Shown: positions 42,304-51,779, numbered from the stretch's first letter. The stretch is 64,000 nt of DNA from an uncultured Naasia sp. (GCA_913778905.1 CAJYYA010000016.1:62001-126000), one strand, 5' to 3'. Program-made: numbers and translations. The notes: a model not told the origin generated them from the sequence alone.

Positions 42304-43950
42304 TCAGCGGGCGAGCACCACGTGCTCGTTCGGGACAGAGTGGGTCATCTTGAGCCCGGTGACGTCGCGGGGACCGTTCGATCCGAGGTTCGCCAGGCGG
42401 GCGAGCTCGGCCTCGGTGAGGGTCTGCGTCGCCAGGGGCGGAAGCTGCTTGACCGTCCCGAGGTCGACGCCGAGGCCTTCGGCGACGCGGAGGCCCAGCT
42501 CGTCATCGGCCATGAGGAAGTGCCACACCATGCGCTCCTTGACGGGCTGCGCCGCCTCGGAGATGAGCGTGATGAAGTTGCCGACGAGGTCGTCCTTCTC
42601 CCACTGCTCCATGACCTGGTAGCGCTGACCGGCCTGCGTGTAGTCGTCGGTGCGCTCGAGACGGGCGCGCGTGAGACGACCCTGGATCTCGGGACCCTGC
42701 GAGTCGTGCGCCGGCTTCGACGCCTCGGCGAGAGCACCCTCGGTGATGGAGGGCTCGTAGTTGATGTGCGGATTGGGGCCGCCGTCCACCGAGTAGGTCA
42801 TGTTGCCGTCGCGCTGGTTCGTGGCGACCGGGCGCTTGGGCTGGTTGACCGGGACCTGCAGGTAGTTCGGGCCGACACGGTAGCGCTGGGCGTCGCTGTA
42901 GGAGAAGGTGCGGCCGACGAGCATCTTGTCATCCGAGAAGTCGAGACCGTCGACGAGCACACCGGTGCCGAACGCGAGCTGCTCGTTCTGAGCGAAGTGG
43001 TTCTGCACGTTGCTGGTCAGCGTCATGGTGCCGACGAGCTTCGGCTCGAAGTCGTTCTCCGGCCACACCTTCGTGTCGTCCAGCGGATCCCAGTCGAGCT
43101 CGGGGTGGTCGTGGTCGTCCATCATCTGGACGTACAGGTCCCACTTCGGGTAATCGCCGCGCTCGATGGCCTCGTAGAGGTCCTTCGAGGCGTGACCGAG
43201 GTCCCCGCCCTGGATGACGGCGGCATCCGCGTCGGTCAGGCTCGCGACGCCCTCGCTGGGCATCCAGTGGTACTTGACCAGCTTGGTCTCACCGGCCGCG
43301 TTGACCCACTTGTAGGTGTTGACGCCGAAGCCCTGCTGCTGGCGGTAGTTCGCCGGGATGCCGCGGGGGCTGAAGAGGTTGACCAGCATGTGGGTGGCCT
43401 CCGGCGTCTGCGACATGAAGTCGAAGATGCGCTTGGGCTCCTGGCGGAAGGTCACGGGGTCGGGCTTCAGCGAGTGGATGACATCGGGGAACTTGATCGC
43501 GTCGCGGATGAAGAAGACCGCGAGGTTGTTGCCGACGAGGTCCCAGTTGCCGTCCTCGGTGTAGAACTTCACCGCGAAACCGCGGGGGTCGCGGGCTGCC
43601 TCGGAGGAGTCGCGACCGCCGATGACGGTCGAGAAGCGGATGGCGATGTCGGTCTTCTTGCCGGGCTCCTGGAAGAGCTTCGCGCGGGTGTACTTGGAGA
43701 TGGGCTCGTCGCCCCACTTCCCCGTCGCCTCGAAGTGGCCGAATGCGACGGCACCGCGGGCGTGCACGACACGCTCGGGCACACGCTCGCGGTCGAAGTG
43801 GGAGATCTTCTCGAGGAAGTGGTAGTTCTCCAGCGTCGCCGGGCCGCGCGAGCCGACGGTCCGCTGGTTCTGGTTGTCGTAGACGGGGTGGCCCTGGCGC
43901 GTGGTCAGCGCCTCGGCTCCGGAATCGGTGGGGTAGGTCTCGTCCGTCAT
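42304..43950 (-). CDS. katA: Heme catalase (monofunctional)
   Basis: 548 residues from ATG 43950, preceded by GAGGA at 8 nt. Small/large-subunit type catalase with catalytic His in [15 protein letters not shown], catalytic Asn in [14 protein letters not shown] and the heme-ligand Tyr in [37 protein letters not shown] and [13 protein letters not shown] are also standard. A C-terminal extension of about 60 residues ends in HVVLAR. It breaks down hydrogen peroxide in the cytoplasm. The upstream Fur-family gene is 76 bp away in the same direction, giving a regulator-catalase operon as in furA-kat loci. Confidence 0.95.
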   Translation of the reverse strand: MTDETYPTDSGAEALTTRQGHPVYDNQNQRTVGSRGPATLENYHFLEKISHFDRERVPERVVHARGAVAFGHFEATGKWGDEPISKYTRAKLFQEPGKKTDIAIRFSTVIGGRDSSEAARDPRGFAVKFYTEDGNWDLVGNNLAVFFIRDAIKFPDVIHSLKPDPVTFRQEPKRIFDFMSQTPEATHMLVNLFSPRGIPANYRQQQGFGVNTYKWVNAAGETKLVKYHWMPSEGVASLTDADAAVIQGGDLGHASKDLYEAIERGDYPKWDLYVQMMDDHDHPELDWDPLDDTKVWPENDFEPKLVGTMTLTSNVQNHFAQNEQLAFGTGVLVDGLDFSDDKMLVGRTFSYSDAQRYRVGPNYLQVPVNQPKRPVATNQRDGNMTYSVDGGPNPHINYEPSITEGALAEASKPAHDSQGPEIQGRLTRARLERTDDYTQAGQRYQVMEQWEKDDLVGNFITLISEAAQPVKERMVWHFLMADDELGLRVAEGLGVDLGTVKQLPPLATQTLTEAELARLANLGSNGPRDVTGLKMTHSVPNEHVVLAR

Positions 43951-44026
43951 GCGGATGTTCCTCATCTCTCGATACAGCCGACCGCGGATGCGGGACGGCT
44001 CGGGTCGCCGTGCGAACACGGCGGGT

Positions 44027-44494
44027 CTAGGTGGCGGCGGGCCTCTCGACGCCTGTCGCGCGGGCCTTCGCCTCGGCGGCGCAGTCGGGGCAGATGCCCC
44101 AGAAGGTGATCTCGGCCTGTTCGATCACGAATCCGCCGGTGGAGGCGGGGTGGACGCAGGGCGCCGCGCCGGTCACGCAGTCGATGTCATCGGTACGGCC
44201 GCACGACCGGCAGACGACGTGATGGTGGTTGTCTCCGACGCGGGATTCGAAATGGGCGGGCATCCCGGCGGGCTGGATACGGCGGACCAGCTCGGCGCGT
44301 TCGAGAGCGTCGAGGCAGTCGTAGACCGCCTGCAGCGATACGGGTCCCGACTGACGTGCAATGCGGGCATGCACATCCAGCGCGGCGAGGTGCTCGTGAG
44401 TGTCGCGGGCGAGGTCGAGCACGTCGAGCACCGCGATGCGCGGCGTCGTGGCGCGGAGATCCGCGGCCCGCAGGCGTTCGGCAGCTGTCGACAT
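44027..44494 (-). CDS. Fur family transcriptional regulator (FurA/CatR-like)
   Basis: 155 residues from ATG 44494 ([20 protein letters not shown]). It has the Fur winged helix ([51 protein letters not shown]) and dimerisation domain. The metal-site residues are [26 protein letters not shown] ([10 protein letters not shown]) and a second CPDC pair near the C-terminus. The adjacent catalase and the perfect palindrome immediately upstream indicate a peroxide-sensing repressor that controls itself and catalase. Confidence 0.9.
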   Translation of the reverse strand: MSTAAERLRAADLRATTPRIAVLDVLDLARDTHEHLAALDVHARIARQSGPVSLQAVYDCLDALERAELVRRIQPAGMPAHFESRVGDNHHHVVCRSCGRTDDIDCVTGAAPCVHPASTGGFVIEQAEITFWGICPDCAAEAKARATGVERPAAT

Positions 44495-44504
44495 GTTCAC
44501 CCCC

Positions 44505-44525
44505 AGTTTGGAATCACTCCAAACT
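44505..44525. promoter_or_regulatory. Fur-box-like operator upstream of the Fur-catalase operon
   Basis: AGTTTGGAATCACTCCAAACT is a perfect 8-bp inverted repeat with a 5-bp spacer, ending 10 bp before the Fur start codon. The sequence agrees with the TTGGAAT...TCCAA type of FurA/CatR boxes known from actinobacteria. The remaining 300 bp to 44829 contain only the hairpin at 44684-44715. Confidence 0.8.
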
Positions 44526-44683
44526 AGCGTGACTTCGAGGGACGCCGCTGACAACAGCTGATGAAGGTCGTGTGAACGGAGGATCGATCGGCGCGACCCA
44601 CCCCTCACTCCTCAGGATCCGCGAGGGCAAGCCAGTGCGGGATCACAGCCGGGCGGCGTAGCTTCGCTTCTCCCAAACCCCCG

Positions 44684-44715
44684 AGCCCCCGGTCGCCCTC
44701 GTGCGAGCGGGGGCT
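44684..44715. terminator. Hairpin in the gap between the Ig-type surface protein and Fur genes
   Basis: AGCCCCCG (44684-44691) pairs with CGGGGGCT (44708-44715), with an inner CTCG/CGAG stem. It lies about 115 bp beyond the stop of the minus-strand surface protein gene and is a plausible terminator for it. Confidence 0.5.
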
Positions 44716-44829
44716 ACCTCATTCCCCGGGCGAGGCACCCGATCCGCGTCGGAGCGCAGCCGGATCCGCCTCTTCGAGGTCGTGGGCACCTCCTCGTCGC
44801 CCCGGTCGCGCTCGTGACGTTCCAGGAGA

Positions 44830-47772
44830 TCACTTCGCGCCCGCTCGCCCGTCCCTTCCCTGCACCTTGCGAGTGCGCAGCACGACGAGCAGCATGCCGC
44901 CCGCGAGCATCGTCGCCGCGAGGATTCCCGGCCAGACCGGCAACCCCTGACCCGTCGACGCCAACGCCCCGGCCGACGTGCGGACGGTCTGCGTCGACGA
45001 GGCGAGCTCGCGGCTGAGCGGCACGAATTCGACTCGGAGCGCGTCGGCGGCGGGAACGGCGATCTCCGCCCGCCCGTCCACCACGAACACTTCGCCGACC
45101 AGGCGCTGCCCGTCGAAGACACGAGCCGTCCCGTCCGCAGCGCCCGTCGTCGCCAGACCATCCGAGGTCGTGTCGTCGAAGAGGGCAGCGATCTCGAGCC
45201 GTCGGTCGGCGTCGACGCCTTGCCGCGTCACCGTGAGTCGGGTGGGGCGCTGGACGACCTCGAGCGGAACCACACGGGATTCACCGTCGCCGAACCCCGG
45301 GTCGCCCGCCACCGTCGCACGGACCGACCGCACGCCCGCAGGCAGGTACGCGAGCGGGATCCGCCAGCTGGTCGTGCGAGCGGTGCGCAGGGCCTCGGAA
45401 TCCGGCAGCACCACGAGGGCCGTGTCGTCGGCCCACAGGGTCAGCTCGCCGTTCGGTGCAGTGTTCACCGATTCCCCGAGCGGGGTGACCGAGACGACGA
45501 GGTCACCCGGCGCACCGGACTCGATGCGCGATTCCCCCACGGCCAGGTCGACGGCGAGCGGGCTCTCGTACAGCGCGTACTCGAGCGCTTCGGAATCGCG
45601 CACGGTGAATCTGTCGGCTCCCCCGCTGAGTCGCGCCGTGAGGCGTCCCGACGGGTTCACGAGGATCACGTCGTCGAGAGTGGCACGGCCGCCGTCGAGA
45701 GGGCTCACCCCGATCAACTCGTCGTCGGCGAAGAAGGCGACCTCGGCGGCGAGGTTCCGGGCCTCAGGTGCGGAGATCTCCGCCACGAGGTCGATCGGAT
45801 CGTCGGGGAGGAGCTCCGGGGTCTCGTTGACGATGGCGAGCTGCAGATCCGCGGTCACCGGGGGAACCACGAGCGTCGCCGCGTCCGACATCCCGCTCCC
45901 GTGCGACGCATCGACCGTGCCGTCCGACGCGTCCGAGTACACGGCGAGGACACTGTGCGAGCCACTGGGCGGTGTCGAAAGCGATACCCGCCACAGGCCG
46001 TCCACGGGAGCGGTCGAGGACGCCGCAGGTGCACCGTCGACGAAGAAGTCGACCCGTCCCTCCACTGCCTCGACACCATCGTGGGACACCTCGACCGCGA
46101 GTTCATGCTCCGCATCCGACGAGGCTTCGAGCGATGACTCCGCCCACTCGACAGCGACCGCCGCATCCCGGCTCGCCGCGGCCCCGGGCATGGCGGGAGC
46201 ACTCGCCCCACCCGCATCGGAGATGTCGACGGTCACGGGGGTGCCGCACGAAGGGGTCGATCGCCCGCTGGCGGGCGCCGTGGCATCGAAGGTCAGCGGG
46301 TCGGAAGCCACCGGCAGCAACCAGGTCGCGCCCCCATAGCTCGCCGAGATCTCGACCGGCCCATCCGCACCGGTGATCCGGACCACTCCGCACGCCCGAT
46401 CGCTCTGAACCGAGGGGTGGTGGCCCAGCTCGACCGGTCCGCGCGAGGTCCAGGCGGTATCGCCCGGGCGCCGGGTGGAGAGCTGAACCGTCACTGCTCC
46501 GCTGTAGACCGAGCTCGGCGCATTGGGGGCGAAGAGGATCTCCAGCTCCCGCGTCCCGTCGGATCGGGTCGTCGGGCGCACGATGAGCGCCGGCTTCGCC
46601 GGGGCCGCGTCGAGGGAGATCGTGCGGGACGCAGGGCGGGTGCCCGTCCCGTCCGGGACGAACCGCACCTGGAGTCCGTCGACATGAGGGGCGGGCAGCA
46701 GGCCGAGGATGTCGAGGGAGAATTCGCCCCGTGTGGTGACGCGGGCGTCCGCGATCCTCCGTCCGTTCAGCCACGCCGAGACGATGCCCGCCGGCACCTG
46801 CCCCGCGAGGGATGAGGAGACGCTGCCGCTCAGACGCTCGCGAAGAACCCGACCGTCGTCGGTGTTGAGCGATATCGACGATGAGAGGGATTCCACGAAG
46901 CGCAGCACGACATAGCCCGTACCGCGATTGCCGTCGATCGCAGGCGTGGCACATCCGTTGCCGCAGACCGCCGTTGAGAGGTAGCTGGTTCCGGCCCGAC
47001 CACCGGTGGCCGCGACGAGGATCTTGGGGCTCCACCAGGCCGATTCCATCTCGTCGGCGCGTCCACCGGCTCCTGCCACCAGACCGCCACCACCGCCGCC
47101 CCCACCCGCGGCGTCGTGATGGAACTTCCGCTCACCCTTGAGTCCGTTCCCGCCCGCGACGCCCGATTGACATGCGCCGCTCAGAGCAGGACCGGCCAGC
47201 TGATCCCAGCGTGTACTGCTCTCACCGGGAGTGCGCGACGCGGACCAGGAACTTTCGATGAGTTTACCGGTGGCGCCCCCGCCCCCGCCCGCGACGGCCA
47301 CGAGGTCCGACGTAGCCGACGCGCACGAGCTCGACGGGGCAACGCGGGTGAGCAACGTGGCATCGCCGCCCCCGCCGCCGGGGAACGACCATCCACGGTT
47401 GCCGACGCCGCCTCCGCCGCCACCGGCCAGAGAGGCGTAACGTCCGTCGGGTTCCGAACCGAAACGCGCCTGGAGAACGGTTCCGGGGTCGGGATCGAAT
47501 GCGAATCGGAAGCGGGCCCCGGAACCGCCCGAGTTGTCAGACGGGGCGCCGACGGCCCCGGCGATCTCGACGGAGATGTCGCCGACGATCCCCTCGGGAA
47601 CCGTCCACGTCCTCGCGGTGTCCGGCGTGAGGCGCACAGTGTGGGCGATACCCGTCTCCGTCACCGAGGGTTCAGCCACAGCTGCACCGCCGGGCATCAC
47701 GACGAGTGCGCCCGACAGGCAGACCGTTGCGGCGATTGCGCCCGTGACAGCTCGAAACAGCGTCGATCTCAT
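44830..47772 (-). CDS. Large glycine-rich, Ig-like surface protein with LASTG sortase signal
   Basis: 980 residues from ATG 47772 (AGGGGGAAC upstream). Signal peptide about 1-35, then a region of about 250 residues with many polyglycine turns (AGGGGGGVGNRG, FPGGGGGDATLL, AAGGGGGGGGLVAGAGG). These resemble the glycine-rich receptor-binding/adhesin domain with paired cysteines. The middle and C-terminal parts are beta-rich with repeated Ig-like units (HSVLAVYSD, RSVRATVAGDPGF and similar). LASTG (937-941), a hydrophobic helix and RTRKVQGRDGRAGAK tail give a class E sortase signal. Likely a wall-anchored adhesin or structural protein; no enzymatic motif is seen. Confidence 0.78.
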   Translation of the reverse strand: MRSTLFRAVTGAIAATVCLSGALVVMPGGAAVAEPSVTETGIAHTVRLTPDTARTWTVPEGIVGDISVEIAGAVGAPSDNSGGSGARFRFAFDPDPGTVLQARFGSEPDGRYASLAGGGGGGVGNRGWSFPGGGGGDATLLTRVAPSSSCASATSDLVAVAGGGGGATGKLIESSWSASRTPGESSTRWDQLAGPALSGACQSGVAGGNGLKGERKFHHDAAGGGGGGGGLVAGAGGRADEMESAWWSPKILVAATGGRAGTSYLSTAVCGNGCATPAIDGNRGTGYVVLRFVESLSSSISLNTDDGRVLRERLSGSVSSSLAGQVPAGIVSAWLNGRRIADARVTTRGEFSLDILGLLPAPHVDGLQVRFVPDGTGTRPASRTISLDAAPAKPALIVRPTTRSDGTRELEILFAPNAPSSVYSGAVTVQLSTRRPGDTAWTSRGPVELGHHPSVQSDRACGVVRITGADGPVEISASYGGATWLLPVASDPLTFDATAPASGRSTPSCGTPVTVDISDAGGASAPAMPGAAASRDAAVAVEWAESSLEASSDAEHELAVEVSHDGVEAVEGRVDFFVDGAPAASSTAPVDGLWRVSLSTPPSGSHSVLAVYSDASDGTVDASHGSGMSDAATLVVPPVTADLQLAIVNETPELLPDDPIDLVAEISAPEARNLAAEVAFFADDELIGVSPLDGGRATLDDVILVNPSGRLTARLSGGADRFTVRDSEALEYALYESPLAVDLAVGESRIESGAPGDLVVSVTPLGESVNTAPNGELTLWADDTALVVLPDSEALRTARTTSWRIPLAYLPAGVRSVRATVAGDPGFGDGESRVVPLEVVQRPTRLTVTRQGVDADRRLEIAALFDDTTSDGLATTGAADGTARVFDGQRLVGEVFVVDGRAEIAVPAADALRVEFVPLSRELASSTQTVRTSAGALASTGQGLPVWPGILAATMLAGGMLLVVLRTRKVQGRDGRAGAK

Positions 47773-47950
47773 CGTTCCCCCTGGTGAGAATTCGAGATGG
47801 GGCCCCCGCCCCACCGCACCTCCAGCGACCTGAGTCGGGAGGGCGGAACCAGGTTACGGAAACTCCACCCCCGCACCCACCCCCACTCCGGGTCGGATGA
47901 ACCTTTCTCACATCGGAATGCCGAGCACTCGGAACGACTTGACCCTCGGT

Positions 47951-48976
47951 ATGAAGGCGATCGCGTACTCCCACACCGGTGACTCATCCGTTCTCAACCC
48001 CGTCGAGCGCGAGCCGGGTGATCCCGGCGCCGGTGAGGTGCGGGTCCGCGTCGTCGTCTCGGGCGTCAACCCGACGGATTGGAAGGCACGGGAGTCGCGA
48101 CCGGGCGGGATGCCCTTCGACGAGATCGTGCCGAATCAGGACGGCGCAGGAGTCGTGGACGCGGTCGGCGAGGGCGTCTCGGACCTCGAGGTCGGCGACC
48201 GGGTGTGGGTGTTCCTCGCGGCGCACGAGCGGCCCACGGGAACGGCCCAGGAGTTCACCGTCCTCCCGGCCAGTCGGGTCGTGCGGCTGCCCGAGCGTGC
48301 CGGCTTCGACCTCGGAGCGAGCCTCGGGGTCCCCGCCATGACCGCCCACCGCGCCCTCACCGTGCACGAGCACGGCCCTTCGCGCCTGTCCCCCGGTGCA
48401 CTCGACGGCCGCGTCGTGCTCGTGCAGGGCGGAGTGGGAGCCGTCGGCCACGCGGCCATCCAGCTCGCCGTCTGGGCCGGCGCGACGGTCATCGCCACTG
48501 TCAGCAGCGACGCGAAGGCCGAACTCGCCCGCGTCGCCGGGGCGCACCACATCGTGCAGTACCCGGCCGACGACCTCGCTCGGCAGATCCTCGCCATCGC
48601 ACCGGACGGCGTCGACCACATCGTGGAAGTCGCGATCGCGACGAACGCCGCGCTCGATGTTGAGGTCGCGGCGAACCATGCGGCCGTCGGATACTTCGCC
48701 GACAACAACGGCGACGAGTTCACTGCGCCGATCCGGATGAGCTTCGCGAAGAACATCCGCTGGCAGGGCCTGCTCCTCTATACGGTCGGGGACGAGCCGA
48801 TGCAAACCGCGGCCGAGGACATCACGGCCGCGCTGACCGACGGCGTCCTCCCCGTCGGCGAGGAGGCGGGTCTCCCGCTCACCTGGTTCTCACTCGATGA
48901 GACCGCCGCCGCCCACGACGCCGTCGAATCCGGTGTCACGGGCAAGGTGCTCATCCGCGTCTCCGACGACGCCTGA
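47951..48976 (+). CDS. Quinone oxidoreductase-like zinc-independent MDR protein
   Basis: 341 residues from ATG 47951 (MKAIAYSHTGDSSVL); the upstream in-frame start at 47897 has no support. Medium-chain dehydrogenase/reductase fold: N-terminal GroES-like part with VVSGVNPTDWKAR, VPNQDGAGVVDAVGEGV and GDRVW, then the Rossmann motif VLVQGGVGAVGHAAIQLAVWAG. The catalytic-zinc ligands and structural Cys cluster of alcohol dehydrogenases are missing, so NADPH:quinone reductase or related enoyl reduction is likely. It ends 15 bp before a GCAGGA repeat element. Confidence 0.85.
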   Translation: MKAIAYSHTGDSSVLNPVEREPGDPGAGEVRVRVVVSGVNPTDWKARESRPGGMPFDEIVPNQDGAGVVDAVGEGVSDLEVGDRVWVFLAAHERPTGTAQEFTVLPASRVVRLPERAGFDLGASLGVPAMTAHRALTVHEHGPSRLSPGALDGRVVLVQGGVGAVGHAAIQLAVWAGATVIATVSSDAKAELARVAGAHHIVQYPADDLARQILAIAPDGVDHIVEVAIATNAALDVEVAANHAAVGYFADNNGDEFTAPIRMSFAKNIRWQGLLLYTVGDEPMQTAAEDITAALTDGVLPVGEEAGLPLTWFSLDETAAAHDAVESGVTGKVLIRVSDDA

Positions 48977-48990
48977 CCCCGCCCTGCTCA

Positions 48991-49130
48991 ACAAATGCAG
49001 GAGTCGAGAAAACAAATGCAGGAAGTGCGGATTTTCGACTGAACGCGTGTCGCGGAAACACGGGCTACTTCTCTACGGAGTCCTGCATTCGGACAACCGG
49101 ATCCTGCATTCGTCACACACTTCCTGCATT
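48991..49130. repeat. GCAGGA phased dyad element, AAATGCAGGA variant (copy 2)
   Basis: The direct core AATGCAGG begins at 48994 and 49015 (21 bp). The inverse CCTGCATT begins at 49082, 49103 and 49123 (21 and 20 bp). It starts 15 bp after the stop of the oxidoreductase gene. With the next copy it fills the 463-bp convergent gap before the helicase gene; no gene is seen there. Confidence 0.85.
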
Positions 49131-49204
49131 CGGTCAGCGAACACGGGTGCCGCAACACCTTCAGGAGACGGATCCTCGGACGGCCGCCCACCCCGAGCAG
49201 CTGA

Positions 49205-49344
49205 ACAAATGCAGGAGCGGGGAGAACAAGTGCAGGAGTCGACGGATGACGGGTCGCCGCCACCCCTGCTATCTCGGGCCTCGCGCGCGTGGACTCCTGC
49301 ATTCAGATAGCCGGATCCTGCATTCGACAGCAGACTCCTGCATT
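49205..49344. repeat. GCAGGA phased dyad element, AAATGCAGGA variant (copy 3)
   Basis: Direct copies begin at 49208 (AATGCAGG) and 49229 (AGTGCAGG, one change), 21 bp apart. Inverse CCTGCATT begins at 49296, 49317 and 49337 (21 and 20 bp). The last copy reads TCCTGCATTTGCTCAGCAG, where the two motif variants meet. The spacing pattern is identical to copy 2. Confidence 0.85.
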
Positions 49345-49439
49345 TGCTCAGCAGCAGAGCCGCAGGGGCGGGCAAGAACGGCGAGAGGCCGGGTCCACGG
49401 TGTGGGCCCGGCCTCTCGCCGTCACTATTCAGGTGAGGA

Positions 49440-51779
49440 TCAGCGACCCACCAGCTCGCGGATCGTGTCATCGCCCGGGCGGACCTCGGTGGCGGTGACC
49501 TCGATCTCGGCACGCGTGAGCAGCTCTTCCATCTTGCGGCGGCGGCTCTTGCCGATGAGGGTCACGACGGTGCCCTGCTTGCCTGCGCGCCCGGTGCGGC
49601 CGGCGCGGTGCAGGTAGGTCTTGTATTCCTCGGGCATGTCGGCCTGGATGACCATGGTGATGTCGTCCACGTGGATGCCGCGGGCGGCGACATCGGTGGC
49701 GACCAGCACGTCGACCTTCCCGCTCGTGAGCCGCTCGAGGCTGCGTGTGCGACGGGCCTGGTTGAGGTCGCCGTGCAGGCTCGTCGCGGGAACGCCGCGG
49801 TCGGCGAGCTCCTCGGCCAGCTGCTCCGCGAACGCACGGGTGCGAGCGAAGATCAGCGTCTTACCCGGAGCGTCGGACAGCTCGGCGATCAGCTCGACCT
49901 TGTCGCGCTGATCGATGAGCAGCAGACGGTGGTCGATGGTGGACGAGGCCTGGTCCTCGCCGGCGACCTCGTGGACGCTCGGGTTCGGCAGGAACTCGTC
50001 GACCAGCTTCGCGACACCCGTGTCGAGGGTCGCCGAGAACAGCAGGCGCTGACCGTCGGGACGCGTCATGCGCATGATGCGCTGCACCGGCTCGAGGAAT
50101 CCGAGGTCGCACATGTGGTCGGCCTCATCGAGCACGACGACCTGGATGCGCGAGAGGTCGAGGTGGCCCTGCGCCTCTAGGTCCTCGATCCGACCGGGCG
50201 TGCCGATGATGATGTCGACACCGCGGTTGAGAGCTCCGACCTGACGCTGCTGGGGAACGCCGCCGTAGATCTGGGTGGTGAACAGGCCGACGCTGCGAGC
50301 GATCGGCTGCACGGTGCGGTCGATCTGCAGGGCGAGCTCCCGAGTCGGGGCGAGAATCAGCGCACGCGGGGCGCGACCCATCTCGCGCTTGGTGCCGCCA
50401 CCGTTCTCCATGAGGCGCTCGACGAGGGGCGAGCCGAACGCGATGGTCTTGCCGGATCCGGTGCGTCCGCGGCCGAGCACGTTGCGTCCGGCGAGCACGT
50501 CCGGGATCGTTGCAGCCTGGATGGGGAACGGATGCTCCGCACCCAGTTCGCCCAGCACGCGGACGATGTTCGTGCCGAGGCCCAGATCGCCGAAGGTCAC
50601 ACCGTCGACCTCATCGGCGGTCGTGGCGGTCGCCTCGAGGCGCTCGAGGACGACGTCCTCGATCTGGCCGGCCGTTCGGCTCTCACCGTAGAAGTTCGAC
50701 CGTTGCGCGCTGCGGTCGACGTCGCCCATGCGGTCGATGCGCGCCGGGCGGGTGTCCCGCGCCGCACGGACCTCGCGAGAGTACTCGTCGGTGCGCTCAC
50801 GGCTGCGGTCACGAGCCTGACGGTCCTCGCGGAACGCGCCGTCGGTGCGCGTGCTGCGCTCGACGGGACGGTCGTCGCGGCTGAAGCGCGACTGGCGAGC
50901 AGGACGCTCGTCCGGCTGCCAAGAACGGGCGCCGCGGTCGTCGCGAGCGGTGTCGCGGCCACCGAAGCCGCGCGCGGCCCGGTCGTCTCGCTGGGCGTCG
51001 CGGCCGTTGAAGTCGCGTCCGCCGCGGTCATCGCGCTTGAAGCCGCCACGCTCATCACGAGGGGCACGGTCGTCGCGACTGCGGAAACCACCACGGTCAT
51101 CGCGACCCTGGTAGCCACCGCGGGTGTCACGACCCTGACCGGCGAAGCGGTCGTCACGCGAGCCGAAGCCGCGACCACCACGGTCGTCACGCTGGTATCC
51201 GCCGCGCTCCCCACGAGGAGCACGGTCGTCGCTGCCACGGAAACCACCACGGTCATCACGACCCTGATATCCACCACGGGTGTCACGACCCTGCCCTGCA
51301 CCGCGCCCATCACGCGAGTCACCACGACCGTCGAAGTCACGACCGCCACGGTCGTCGCGCTTAAAGCCACCGCGGTCATCACGAGGCGCGCGGTCAGGAC
51401 CACGGAAACCACCGCGGTCGTCGCGACCCTGGTAGCCACCACGGTCGTCACGACGCTGGTACCCGCCGCGGTCGTCACGGGAGAAGCCACGGTCGTCGCG
51501 GCCGCCCTGGCTGCGGAAGTTCTGCTCCTGACGGGCGCGGCGCTCGGCACCGGCCGCCTTACCGGGACGCTGGGGCCGGTTCTCCGGCGGCGTCCAGTCG
51601 GGGCGACGGTTGTCGCGCTCGCCCCCGGCGTCGCCTCGGCGTGACGCGCGCTCGTCCGCGTTCCAGCGGTTCTTGGTGGGCGCCTCGTCGGGACGGTACC
51701 CGCGGTGCTTGGGGCTGACGCTGCCCGCCTTAGGGCCCTTGGGGGCTCGGCGCGGGTTGGTGTTGGGACGGAATGGCAT
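49440..51779 (-). CDS. DEAD-box RNA helicase with long RGG-rich N-terminal extension
   Basis: 779 residues. Residues 1-370 are low-complexity and strongly Arg/Asp/Gly-rich (see 50925-51497). The helicase core occupies about 395-760: Q-motif region with HPFPIQAATIP, Walker A GRGRTGSGKT (436-445), PTRELALQ, TPGRIEDLE, DEAD followed by HMCDLGF, SAT, ATDVAARGIHVDD and HRAGRTGRAG. Most bacterial DEAD-box proteins (DeaD, RhlE, CsdA) carry disordered tails at the C-terminus; here it is at the N-terminus. It is expected to remodel structured RNA in ribosome assembly, cold response or mRNA decay. A leader of about 250 bp without genes precedes it. Confidence 0.92.
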   Translation of the reverse strand: MPFRPNTNPRRAPKGPKAGSVSPKHRGYRPDEAPTKNRWNADERASRRGDAGGERDNRRPDWTPPENRPQRPGKAAGAERRARQEQNFRSQGGRDDRGFSRDDRGGYQRRDDRGGYQGRDDRGGFRGPDRAPRDDRGGFKRDDRGGRDFDGRGDSRDGRGAGQGRDTRGGYQGRDDRGGFRGSDDRAPRGERGGYQRDDRGGRGFGSRDDRFAGQGRDTRGGYQGRDDRGGFRSRDDRAPRDERGGFKRDDRGGRDFNGRDAQRDDRAARGFGGRDTARDDRGARSWQPDERPARQSRFSRDDRPVERSTRTDGAFREDRQARDRSRERTDEYSREVRAARDTRPARIDRMGDVDRSAQRSNFYGESRTAGQIEDVVLERLEATATTADEVDGVTFGDLGLGTNIVRVLGELGAEHPFPIQAATIPDVLAGRNVLGRGRTGSGKTIAFGSPLVERLMENGGGTKREMGRAPRALILAPTRELALQIDRTVQPIARSVGLFTTQIYGGVPQQRQVGALNRGVDIIIGTPGRIEDLEAQGHLDLSRIQVVVLDEADHMCDLGFLEPVQRIMRMTRPDGQRLLFSATLDTGVAKLVDEFLPNPSVHEVAGEDQASSTIDHRLLLIDQRDKVELIAELSDAPGKTLIFARTRAFAEQLAEELADRGVPATSLHGDLNQARRTRSLERLTSGKVDVLVATDVAARGIHVDDITMVIQADMPEEYKTYLHRAGRTGRAGKQGTVVTLIGKSRRRKMEELLTRAEIEVTATEVRPGDDTIRELVGR
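50925..51497. repeat. Repeats coding for the RGG domain of the DEAD-box helicase
   Basis: Helicase residues about 95-285 consist of DDRGGYQGR / DDRGGFR / DDRAPR units. A larger period of 52-55 residues is visible: GGYQGRDDRGGF recurs at residues 114, 169 and 221, each followed by DRAPR and ERGG or DRGG. The repetition makes the complementary strand look open over 370 codons, which is an artefact. Confidence 0.8.

Noticed and set aside
48991-49344. Possible CRISPR array (short regularly spaced repeats)
   Set aside because: Motifs are only about 10 bp, intervals only 10-11 bp, orientation flips in the middle and no cas genes are present.
50532-51644. 370-codon + strand frame opposite the helicase RGG region
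   Set aside because: It is a Val/Thr/Ala-rich translation of the complementary strand of the DDRGG repeats, with no ribosome site or family.
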